Assembly: GCA_902772745.1 (NCBI GenBank)
Contig: CACYBV010000104.1
Coordinates: 1 to 7,717 of the forward strand
Origin: an uncultured Eubacteriales bacterium
GTDB lineage: Bacteria; Bacillota; Clostridia; Lachnospirales; Lachnospiraceae
Direction: 5' to 3'
DNA length: 7,717 bases
Below, in pieces: positions 1 to 6,060 of the stretch. Under the pieces are notes generated by a model. It saw only the letters and a program-made list of their open reading frames with translations. It was not told the origin of the DNA and searched no databases. The number at the start of each line of letters is the position of its first letter. Positions within the stretch are counted from its first letter, which is position 1. A program made the translations under genes and the position numbers.

Positions 1-1099
1 CCGGTGTGAAGAGGCTGATCAGCTGCCGGGAAAGGACGAAGATGAAAGTCCCGGTGCAGACCATGGTAATGACGCCGATCAGGCAGGTCATGCGGGTGAA
101 TTCGCGCGCCCGGTCCAGCCGGTTTGCGCCGATGCACTGTCCGACCAGAGTTGTGGCCGCCATCTGGAAAGCAAAGCCCGGCATGAAGGAGAGCGACTCG
201 GCGGTCAGCTGCAGCGAGTTTGCGGCAATCGCAGCAGTTCCGAGCGTCGCGATGGACTTCGTGACAAAGATACCAGAAGAGGACATGCAGATCCGTTCCA
301 GCATCGCAGGAAGGCTGATTTTGAAAATCCGCCGCATCAGCTTCCAGTCGAGGCGATAGCTTTCCCGAAGAGAGACCTCGAAGCCGTTCTTCCGCGTGAA
401 AGCGACAATCAGCGTGAACATGCCTGCGACGAACATGCCAAGAGCAGTTGCGGCGGCTGCGCCTGCCACACCCCAGCCCGCGCCGGGCATGATGAAGAAA
501 ATCTTATGGAATAGGTGCACCTCCCGTGTCGGATTGATCAGGAAATAGTTGCCGATGACGTTGACGACGTTCATTGCGATGTTTGCCTTCAGCGGCGTTT
601 TGGTGTCGCCGTATCCGCGGAATACCGAGTTCAGCGTCATCGACATCAGAGAGAACAGGCGCCCGGCGGCGACGATCAGGTTGTACTGCGCCGCTGTGTC
701 CAGTATCTCCGGATCCGCACCCATCCACTGGGGAATCGCACGGTGCAGGATCGCAAGAAGCGCCGTAATCGGAATACCGAGATAGAATATGATCATGATC
801 GCGTGGCGGATCAGCTTTTTGACGAGCTCTTTATCTCCCGCTCCGGTCGCCTGCGCAACAAGTGTCGTCACGCCCACGCCGAGGGACATAATGACTCCGT
901 TCATCAGAAAAACCGGCGAATTGCTGATCGTAACCGAAGCGGTCGCGTTTTTGCCGAGCGCACCGACCATCGCAGTATCCGCGTAGGAGACAAGGGTAGT
1001 GAAAATCTGTTCCAGGAAGACCGGCCAGGCGAGAAGGAATATCAGTTTTGCTGTTTTTGTCTGGGTATCATTGACGTCAAACTGCAGCTTTTTTGCCAT
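1..1099 (-). CDS. MATE-family multidrug/Na+(H+) antiporter, C-terminus cut by window edge
   Basis: Polytopic membrane exporter of the MATE family, which expels cationic or toxic organic compounds across the cytoplasmic membrane using a Na+ or H+ gradient. The reading frame is open from an ATG at 1099 to the left edge (about 366 residues). Family members are usually 440-460 residues, so roughly the last 80-90 are outside. Seen in the sequence: a cytoplasmic N-terminus followed by a first helix containing WPVFLEQ (Pro26) and Asp41 in SYADTAMVGALG; the N-lobe motif GVGVTTLVAQATGAGD (about 74-89); and the matching C-lobe motif ATTLVGQCIGANRLDRAR near the end of the visible part. Asp in helix 1 is the usual cation-coupling residue of the family. 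The start is supported by GGAGA seven bases upstream (1107-1111). The gene is transcribed away from the phosphatase operon. Substrate cannot be inferred. Confidence 0.93.
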   Translation of the reverse strand, partial: MAKKLQFDVNDTQTKTAKLIFLLAWPVFLEQIFTTLVSYADTAMVGALGKNATASVTISNSPVFLMNGVIMSLGVGVTTLVAQATGAGDKELVKKLIRHAIMIIFYLGIPITALLAILHRAIPQWMGADPEILDTAAQYNLIVAAGRLFSLMSMTLNSVFRGYGDTKTPLKANIAMNVVNVIGNYFLINPTREVHLFHKIFFIMPGAGWGVAGAAAATALGMFVAGMFTLIVAFTRKNGFEVSLRESYRLDWKLMRRIFKISLPAMLERICMSSSGIFVTKSIATLGTAAIAANSLQLTAESLSFMPGFAFQMAATTLVGQCIGANRLDRAREFTRMTCLIGVITMVCTGTFIFVLSRQLISLFTP

Positions 1100-1139
1100 A
1101 ATGATTTCTCCGGATAGATAAGATGTAATTATATACAGG

Positions 1140-1168
1140 AGTATACCACATTCTTATGGAAATGTATA
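1140..1168 (-). promoter_or_regulatory. Predicted promoter of the MATE gene (extended -10)
   Basis: Read on the minus strand, TATACA (1163-1168) is followed by a 17-base spacer and TATACT (1140-1145), with an upstream TGG giving an extended -10 (TGGTATACT). The start codon lies about 40 bases downstream. A second AT-rich hexamer, TATAAT, lies closer to the gene (about 1128-1133) but has a poor -35. The assignment rests on motif match only. Confidence 0.45.
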
Positions 1169-1179
1169 GTGTGCTATTG

Positions 1180-1203
1180 AAAAAACCGGCGCTCAGGCCG
1201 GGT
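1180..1203 (-). terminator. Possible leftward intrinsic terminator upstream of the MATE promoter
   Basis: On the minus strand a hairpin with stem CCGGC/GCCGG (1197-1201 pairing with 1186-1190) and a six-base loop is followed directly by six T (complement of 1180-1185). It lies upstream of the MATE promoter and points leftward, so it would stop transcripts arriving from the right, for example antisense RNA across the phosphatase operon. The stem is short (5 bp). On the plus strand the hairpin is followed by a T-rich but interrupted stretch, and no plus-strand gene precedes it. Confidence 0.4.
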
Positions 1204-1297
1204 ATTTATTTCGGAGCCGAACCGGCCGAACCATGGCCATGTTTTGCAGGAGTGCGGAAAAAAGATGCAAAAAAAACAGAAAAGGATCTGAAAACCG

Positions 1298-1326
1298 TTG
1301 AAAAAGTACCGGACAGGGGTTATCAT
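1298..1326 (+). promoter_or_regulatory. Predicted promoter of the phosphatase/MoaF-like operon
   Basis: TTGAAA (1298-1303), a 17-base spacer and TATCAT (1321-1326) each match the sigma-A consensus at five of six positions. Transcription would begin near 1333, giving a leader of about 37 bases. The -10 hexamer is part of a perfect 10-base palindrome, TATCATGATA (1321-1330), which could be a repressor site or chance. Confidence 0.6.
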
Positions 1327-1353
1327 GATAAACAGAGGCATATTAAACTCGGG

Positions 1354-1360
1354 AAAGGAA
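1354..1360 (+). promoter_or_regulatory. Ribosome binding site deciding the phosphatase start
   Basis: AAAGGAA sits nine bases before ATG 1370. The longer open frame that begins with TTG at 1298 overlaps the -35 element and has no comparable site, so 1370 is the supported start. Confidence 0.6.
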
Positions 1361-1369
1361 CAAGAGTCT

Positions 1370-2167
1370 ATGAACGACCGCATGATAGCATTTGACAATC
1401 TCAGCAATTTCCGGGATCTCGGCGGTATGACCGGCGCCGGCGGGCGGAAAATAAGACCCGGGAAACTGTACCGCAGCGGAAACCTGAACGGCGCGGGCGA
1501 AGAGGATCTCAGGAAGCTCTCGGAAATGCTGGAACTCGTCGTGGATTTCCGCACGGAAGGAGAGATTTCGGAAAAACCGGATCCGGAAATCCCGGGTGTC
1601 CGGTATTGGCATCTGCCGATACTCGAGACCCTGACCGAAGGTGTAACGCGCGAAAAGGAGGCGGATGCACATTCGTTCATGCGTTTCATGGCGGATCCGG
1701 AAGCTGCCTTCGAATATATGAAAAAGACATATGAGCACATCGCCCGGAGTCCTTTTGCCTTTGAGCAGCAGAAGAAACTGCTTCACGAGATGCTGAATCC
1801 GGGAGAACGGGGAATCCTGTGGCACTGTACGGCAGGCAAGGACCGGACCGGCGGTTTTGCCTTGATTGTTGAGGAAATACTCGGGGTCAGCCGGGAAGAC
1901 ATTATTTCAGACTACCTGCTGACGAACGAGGGAAACTTCCGGACGGTTGAAGGACTTCTGCAGCATTTCCTGTCAAAACCCGGTGTGGACCCTGTGAAGT
2001 CGGAACCGGCGCTTCGGGCAATGTTTGAGGCGAAGGAGGAATACATCCTTGCTTTTTATGCTGAAGCGGAGCGGATCTACGGCTCGATGGAGAATTTCCT
2101 CGCGGAAGCCCTCTGTGTAGATACGGAGATGAAGAATCGGCTCCGGGATATCTATCTGGAACCGTAA
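1370..2167 (+). CDS. Tyrosine/dual-specificity (or phosphoinositide) phosphatase, MptpB/LipA-like
   Basis: A 265-residue cysteine-dependent phosphatase that hydrolyses phosphate monoesters through a phospho-cysteine intermediate. Seen: the N-terminal family signature NFRDLGG (13-19), YRSGNL (34-39), DFRTEGE (59-65) and the P-loop HCTAGKDRTG (152-161), which carries nucleophile Cys153 and phosphate-binding Arg159. Lys157 and Asp158 in this loop match the HCxAGKDRT loop of Mycobacterium MptpB and Listeria LipA, enzymes known for phosphotyrosine and phosphoinositide activity. The loop also resembles PTEN. No signal peptide or membrane segment is visible, so a cytoplasmic enzyme is expected unless it is exported by another route. 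The start at 1370 has a good ribosome binding site; Met at codon 5 is an alternative. It is the first gene of an apparent operon, with the next gene 108 bases downstream and no clear terminator between. The substrate is unknown. Confidence 0.9.
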   Translation: MNDRMIAFDNLSNFRDLGGMTGAGGRKIRPGKLYRSGNLNGAGEEDLRKLSEMLELVVDFRTEGEISEKPDPEIPGVRYWHLPILETLTEGVTREKEADAHSFMRFMADPEAAFEYMKKTYEHIARSPFAFEQQKKLLHEMLNPGERGILWHCTAGKDRTGGFALIVEEILGVSREDIISDYLLTNEGNFRTVEGLLQHFLSKPGVDPVKSEPALRAMFEAKEEYILAFYAEAERIYGSMENFLAEALCVDTEMKNRLRDIYLEP

Positions 2168-2275
2168 ATTCACTGTCGGTACGGCCGGAAGGCGTGCCAT
2201 GAAATTTCCGGACAGGATCTTTCCCGGCGCCGCAAAGGCCCATACAGACAGGAAACAAAACCAGGAAGGGAGAGC

Positions 2276-3229
2276 ATGAAGATGTCGGAACAGAAGAAAA
2301 CATTTACAGGACTCAGCCAGTTCAAAATCGCGTACTGCTATGAGCTTCGGGGGAAGAAATTCCATATCGTGATGGACAACAAAACCGAGTATCTCATGGA
2401 TTTCACGGATGAGTCAACGGTGCTCATTGCGGAAGAAGGGAATCCTGCGGTATATGAGAACTATGAGTGTCTGAAAGGCGACGACCGGACCTACCTTGTT
2501 CACTGGACGCCAAAAAAACACGGAGGAAAGATCAATCAGGCGCTGGTTCTGGACCTTGCGCAGAATCTGGTGACCTTTGTGAACTTCGAAACCGGCTACG
2601 ATCCGGAATATCCGCGCCTGATCCGCGCAATTCCGTATTTCGGAGTCATCAGGGAAGCCGGAAAGCCGGATCCTGCGAAGCGCCACCACCTGAGTGCCCG
2701 GATGGCCGGCCGCCACATCAAGTGGTATTATACGCCGGAAATGAATCTTCAGCATATTTATCATTCGCCGATCGCGGTGCGCGCAAGCTCCGGCCCGGAA
2801 CAGACCTATGACGAGGCGATGCGCTCGCGGCTTGCGAAGAAGTTTGCATCTGATGATCCGGAAGTCAGAAGAGAAGCTGAGGAAACCTGGAACCGGATGA
2901 TGCAGAGGAAGGAGTGGTATCCTTTCTACGAAGAACCCTGCTTTCACATTTTCATCAATGACAACCTGAACCTGTTCTGCTTCATTGAGGAAAACATGAT
3001 CCGCAGGTCACCGAATAAATCCGAGGGCGGCGGCGGAATTCTCCTCCTGCAGGAAATCGACCGCGTCGTGGACGTTGGCTTAAGCTTCAATGCGGACGAA
3101 TTCTATATGGTTTCGGCTTTCGGGATCGAGAATGAGATTGAGGATCCCCTGGACACTGCAGAATCTCCTTTTGACTGGAACATCCTGACATCGATGCCGA
3201 GCATCCGCTGGGAGATTCCGGAAGAATAG
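2276..3229 (+). CDS. MoaF-like two-domain protein (calycin-type fold)
   Basis: A 317-residue soluble protein with no signal peptide or membrane helix. The two halves each look like an antiparallel beta barrel and resemble the N- and C-terminal MoaF domains. In the first half a strand pattern ends in TYLVHWTPKK and ALVLDLAQNLVTFVNFE (about 75-110). In the second, GRHIKWYYTPEMNLQHIYHSP (about 145-165) matches the MoaF_C pattern of aromatic residues before a H-I-Y-x-x-P segment. HIFINDNLNLFCFIEENM (about 225-242) matches the barrel strand that carries a conserved Glu. A charged, helical insert (about 170-215) separates these two blocks. MoaF was named from a monoamine-regulated Klebsiella operon and its biochemical role is unsettled. 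The fold is related to lipocalins and phenolic acid decarboxylases, so binding of a small hydrophobic or aromatic ligand is plausible but inferred. AGGAAGG lies six bases before ATG 2276. The family call comes from memory of the motifs. Confidence 0.65.
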   Translation: MKMSEQKKTFTGLSQFKIAYCYELRGKKFHIVMDNKTEYLMDFTDESTVLIAEEGNPAVYENYECLKGDDRTYLVHWTPKKHGGKINQALVLDLAQNLVTFVNFETGYDPEYPRLIRAIPYFGVIREAGKPDPAKRHHLSARMAGRHIKWYYTPEMNLQHIYHSPIAVRASSGPEQTYDEAMRSRLAKKFASDDPEVRREAEETWNRMMQRKEWYPFYEEPCFHIFINDNLNLFCFIEENMIRRSPNKSEGGGGILLLQEIDRVVDVGLSFNADEFYMVSAFGIENEIEDPLDTAESPFDWNILTSMPSIRWEIPEE

Positions 3230-3241
3230 GATGAACACTGT

Positions 3242-3279
3242 AAAAATCACGAAAAAACGCGGATGAAGCGGGATTTTTT
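3242..3279 (+). terminator. Weak intrinsic terminator after the MoaF-like gene
   Basis: AAAAATC (3242-3248) can pair with GATTTTT (3272-3278). After one mismatch, CG (3250-3251) pairs with CG (3269-3270). A run of six T follows the stem. The helix is AT-rich, so efficiency is uncertain. It separates the upstream operon from the next promoter, which begins five bases later. Confidence 0.4.
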
Positions 3280-3283
3280 GTAC

Positions 3284-3312
3284 TTGACAGTGTTTCTCCA
3301 ATGTGGTATCAT
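3284..3312 (+). promoter_or_regulatory. Strong promoter of the T-box leader
   Basis: A perfect TTGACA (3284-3289) is followed by a 17-base spacer and TATCAT (3307-3312). TG one base before the -10 (3304-3305) gives an extended -10. Transcription should start around 3318-3320, at the base of the riboswitch. Confidence 0.85.
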
Positions 3313-3318
3313 TCTTGA

Positions 3319-3599
3319 AAATCGAATATCACAACAAAGGCTGTGACGAAGACGGTTTTATGCAGGTGAGACGCACAGAGAGCCGGGGATGCTGGGATCC
3401 CGACAGTTTCCGCATAAAAGCCTATCACTTCCGAGCCGGCAGCGTGAAAGGGATTCCTATTAATGCTGCACGTGACTGCTGCGTGAATGCATAAGGCGTG
3501 ATGGCGCCTGAGGGGCATCTTAAAGGTGCAATTTGAGTGGTACCGCGGGTTTGAATGTTCAGACTCGTCTCAAAGGAAAACTTTGGGGCGGGTCTTTTT
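3319..3599 (+). ncRNA. T-box riboswitch, probable tRNA-Ile specificity
   Basis: A tRNA-sensing leader of about 280 nt. The hallmark T-box GAGTGGTACCGCGG lies at 3536-3549. The TGGT there would pair with the ACCA end of an uncharged tRNA with A at position 73. Stem I is recognisable. Its base helix is GGC (3339-3341) with GCC (3435-3437). A kink-turn has GA at 3345-3346 facing GA at 3433-3434. The helix GAAG (3348-3351) pairs with CTTC (3428-3431). TTTTATGC (3356-3363) pairs with GCATAAAA (3412-3419). The distal AGAGAG (3377-3382) and an apical hairpin of GGGAT/ATCCC (3386-3401) complete it. The 3' side of the specifier loop reads TATCA (3423-3427). ATC followed by the expected A (3424-3427) indicates isoleucine. 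A stem II (3439-3443 with 3465-3469) and stem III (3494-3498 with 3505-3509) follow. The antiterminator pairs TTGAG (3533-3537) with CTCAA (3569-3573), excluding the terminator. Identification as a T-box is firm; the codon is moderately supported. Confidence 0.93.
3561..3599 (+). terminator. T-box-controlled intrinsic terminator
   Basis: An uninterrupted 15-bp stem (3561-3575 with 3581-3595, including a few G-T wobbles), a GAAAA loop and a run of five T (3595-3599). Its 5' arm overlaps the 3' arm of the antiterminator, the standard mutually exclusive arrangement. Charged tRNA leaves the terminator formed, and uncharged tRNA favours read-through into the gene at 3645. Confidence 0.93.
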
Positions 3600-3644
3600 A
3601 TATGACACGGCCCTGAAAAATCACTGGGAAGAGGAGAGGAAAAC

Positions 3645-5927
3645 ATGGCGACACAGAACACACAGACACAGCTTTATGAAGTGGCATCACGCATCCGGGA
3701 AATCCGGGATGTTCTTGGCTACTCCGTGACAGAGGTTGCGGAGAAAACCGAAGTCAGTCTTGACGAATACCTTGCGTATGAAAGCGGAACCGTTGACCTT
3801 CCTTTCAGCTTTATTCACAAATGCGCGCTGACTTTCGGCGTCGAACTTTCCGAGCTTCTCGAGGGCGATTCGACGGCGAGGCTGACTGCCTACACGGTGA
3901 CAAGAAAGGACCAGGGCTTTGAAACCGCGAAGGAAGAGGGCATCCTGATCAAGAACCTGGCGCCGAAGTTCAAGGGCAAGATCGCGGAGCCTTACTGGGT
4001 GCGTTATGAGTATTCGGAAGAGCTGCAGCATCAGCCGATCCACTGCTCGACCCACGGCGGACAGGAATTCGACTACATCGTTTCCGGAACGCTTCTTGTC
4101 GAGGTCGGCGGACGGCGCGAAGTCCTGCATGAGGGCGACAGCATTTTCTACAACAGTTCGGCGCCGCATGGTATGATCGCGGTCGACGGAAAGGACTGTG
4201 TGTTTCTGGCAATGATCCTGCCGGGCGAAGAGACCGAGGAAACGCTGATTATCAGCCCGATCTCTCCCGAAGAGGAGGAAGAGTACTCCCGCACGCCTCT
4301 TCTCGTAGAGGAGTTCGTGGATGTCGAGGAGAATGACAGCGGCTCACCGAAGAAAGTGACGTTCAAGAATACCGAACGCTTCAATTTCGGCTTCGATGTC
4401 GTGGATAAAATCGCCGACACCTATCCGGAGAAGCTTGCGATGATCCATCTCGACCATGACAAAAACGAACACCGCTTCAGTTTCCTGGACATCAAGAAGG
4501 ATTCCAACCGGGCGGCAAACTATTTCAAGGCGCTCGGCGTCAAAAAAGGCGACCGCGTCATGCTCGTCCTGAAACGCCATTACGAATTCTGGTTCGCGAT
4601 GGTCGGCCTTCATAAACTCGGCGCGATTGCGGTCCCGGCGACCTTCCTGCTGAAGGAACATGACTTCGTGTACCGCTACAATTCGGCCGGCATTTCAGCG
4701 ATTGTCTGCACGGCGGACGGCGATACGGCGGAGATCGCGATGAAGGCGGCGGAACAGGCGCCGACGGTCAATCTTTTCGTTATGGTCGGCGGCGCGCGGG
4801 AAGGCTGGCATGACTTTGACGGAGAATACAAGATGTACAGTTCCCGCTTCAACCGGACCTTTGATACGCCGGCTGGCGACGAAACGGCGGTGATGTTCTT
4901 CAGTTCCGGTACGACCGGAAACCCCAAGATGGTCGAGCACAAGCATACCTATTCGCTGGGACATTTCATGACCGCCCGGTACTGGCATCGCTGCGAGCCG
5001 AACGGCCTGCATTTCACAATTTCGGACACCGGCTGGGGCAAGTCCCTGTGGGGCAAGCTCTATGGCCAGTGGATGTGCGAAGGCGCGGTATTTGTCTACG
5101 ACTTTGACCGCTTCGACGCATCCGATATCCTTCCGCTGTTCCAGAAATACAATATCACAACTTTCTGTGCACCGCCGACAATGCTTCGGATGATGATCCG
5201 CGAGGACATCAGTAAATACGACCTCTCGTCGATCCGGCATATGACAACCGCGGGCGAAGCGCTGAACCTCGAGGTCGCAAAGATTTTCCACGATCAGACC
5301 GGCATCGAAATCTACGAGGGCTTCGGCCAGACCGAGACCACGCTGACGGTTGCGAATTTCGCCGGGAACCCGATCAAACCGGGCTCCATGGGCAAGGCTT
5401 CTCCGCAGTACGACGTGCACCTTGTGGATCCGGACGGAAAAGAGGTTCCTGCCGGTGAAGTCGGCGAGATTGTCATCAAAATCGACGAGAATTATCCGGT
5501 CGGCCTCTTCAAAGACTACTACATGGACGTTGAGAAAACCAATGAGGCGATCCACGACGGTTTTTATCACACCGGCGATACCGCGTGGCGCGATGAGGAC
5601 GGCTACTTCTGGTACGTCGGCCGTACAGACGATATCATCAAGTCCTCCGGATACCGAATCGGGCCGTTCGAGATCGAGGATGTCATCATGCAGCTTCCGT
5701 ATGTGCTGGAGTGCGGCGTTTCCGCGGAACCCGATGAAATCCGCGGCCAGATCGTCAAGGCATCGATCGTACTTGTCAAGGGAACTGTCGGAACGCCCGA
5801 GCTTGCAAAGGAGATCCAGAATTACGTCAAGGAACATACTGCGCCGTATAAGTACCCGAGGAAGGTCGTGTTCCGCGACGAGCTGCCGAAGTCGATCTCG
5901 GGGAAGATCCAGAGGAATAAGCTGTAA
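3645..5927 (+). CDS. XRE-HTH / cupin / acyl-CoA synthetase (AMP-forming) fusion
   Basis: A 760-residue, three-part protein. Residues about 10-65 are an XRE/Cro-type helix-turn-helix (IREIRDVLGYSVTEVAEKTEVS, then LAYESG). Residues about 115-195 are a cupin: H137, E141, GDSIFYNSSAPHG with H176. The position of the first cupin His is Ser135, so the metal site may be incomplete. An acidic linker (EEEEE) leads to a full ANL adenylation enzyme most like medium-chain acyl-CoA synthetases. That part has SSGTTGNPK (420-428, Walker-like), TAGEAL (535-540), YEGFGQTET (557-565), HTGD (642-645), GRTDD (659-663) and the C-terminal SGKIQR with catalytic Lys754. It should convert a carboxylate, ATP and CoA to acyl-CoA, AMP and PPi. 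XRE-cupin proteins are normally stand-alone repressors of about 180 residues. AGGAGAGG (3632-3639) precedes the ATG. Expression is governed by the T-box. The acyl substrate cannot be read from sequence. Confidence 0.93.
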   Translation: MATQNTQTQLYEVASRIREIRDVLGYSVTEVAEKTEVSLDEYLAYESGTVDLPFSFIHKCALTFGVELSELLEGDSTARLTAYTVTRKDQGFETAKEEGILIKNLAPKFKGKIAEPYWVRYEYSEELQHQPIHCSTHGGQEFDYIVSGTLLVEVGGRREVLHEGDSIFYNSSAPHGMIAVDGKDCVFLAMILPGEETEETLIISPISPEEEEEYSRTPLLVEEFVDVEENDSGSPKKVTFKNTERFNFGFDVVDKIADTYPEKLAMIHLDHDKNEHRFSFLDIKKDSNRAANYFKALGVKKGDRVMLVLKRHYEFWFAMVGLHKLGAIAVPATFLLKEHDFVYRYNSAGISAIVCTADGDTAEIAMKAAEQAPTVNLFVMVGGAREGWHDFDGEYKMYSSRFNRTFDTPAGDETAVMFFSSGTTGNPKMVEHKHTYSLGHFMTARYWHRCEPNGLHFTISDTGWGKSLWGKLYGQWMCEGAVFVYDFDRFDASDILPLFQKYNITTFCAPPTMLRMMIREDISKYDLSSIRHMTTAGEALNLEVAKIFHDQTGIEIYEGFGQTETTLTVANFAGNPIKPGSMGKASPQYDVHLVDPDGKEVPAGEVGEIVIKIDENYPVGLFKDYYMDVEKTNEAIHDGFYHTGDTAWRDEDGYFWYVGRTDDIIKSSGYRIGPFEIEDVIMQLPYVLECGVSAEPDEIRGQIVKASIVLVKGTVGTPELAKEIQNYVKEHTAPYKYPRKVVFRDELPKSISGKIQRNKL

Positions 5928-5950
5928 AATCTGATGCCATGTAAAAATGG

Positions 5951-6028
5951 AGCGAAGAGCAGCCGAAACATCCCATAATTAAGGGTATCCTCTTCCGTAT
6001 GAGATCCCCTGGCTGCGCTCGCAATGAC
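5951..6028 (+). repeat. Intergenic palindromic segment, possible dispersed repeat
   Basis: The gap between the ligase and the phosphorylase contains nested inverted repeats. GAGCAGCC (5957-5964) pairs with GGCTGCGCTC (6011-6020, one bulged base). CCCATAATTAAGGG (5972-5985) is a 14-base palindrome with one mismatched pair. GGGTATC near 5983-5989 pairs imperfectly with GATCCC (6003-6008). The right arm, read on the minus strand, contains GTCATTGCGAGCGCAGCC, which resembles small dispersed repeats of the GTCATTGCGAGC type found between genes in many bacteria. No U tract follows, so a terminator is unlikely. Confidence 0.45.
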
Positions 6029-6046
6029 AGAATATATACATGAAAC

Positions 6047-6052
6047 AGGAGA
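6047..6052 (+). promoter_or_regulatory. Ribosome binding site deciding the phosphorylase start
   Basis: AGGAGA lies eight bases before ATG 6061. The upstream in-frame ATG at 6040 would place this site inside the coding region and has no site of its own, so 6061 is preferred. Confidence 0.65.
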
Positions 6053-6060
6053 AAAAGAGT

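Noticed and set aside
6..359. 117-residue plus-strand frame at the left edge
   Set aside because: Antisense to the C-lobe of the MATE transporter, which reads through without stops on the minus strand.
515..1117. 200-residue plus-strand frame
   Set aside because: Shadow of the MATE gene on the opposite strand; its composition (Arg, His, Asp rich) is not protein-like.
1298..1369. N-terminal extension of the phosphatase from a TTG start
   Set aside because: The codon lies inside the -35 box of a good promoter, there is no ribosome binding site, and the family begins near NFRDLGG.
2180..2210. Hairpin GGTACG/CGTGCC between phosphatase and MoaF-like gene, considered as a terminator
   Set aside because: Six pairs with a nine-base loop and no T tract, so termination is not supported; the two genes are treated as an operon.
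3303..3518. Short open frames on both strands inside 3303-3518
   Set aside because: They lie in the T-box leader, which is a structured RNA; no ribosome binding site or protein family support.
4695..5837. 380-residue open frame on the minus strand
   Set aside because: It is antisense to the AMP-binding region, whose plus-strand translation carries all family motifs. The minus-strand protein has no recognisable domain and arises from GC-rich codon bias.
5937..5950. Small hairpin CCAT/ATGG after the ligase stop codon
   Set aside because: Only four pairs and no T tract; not a convincing terminator.
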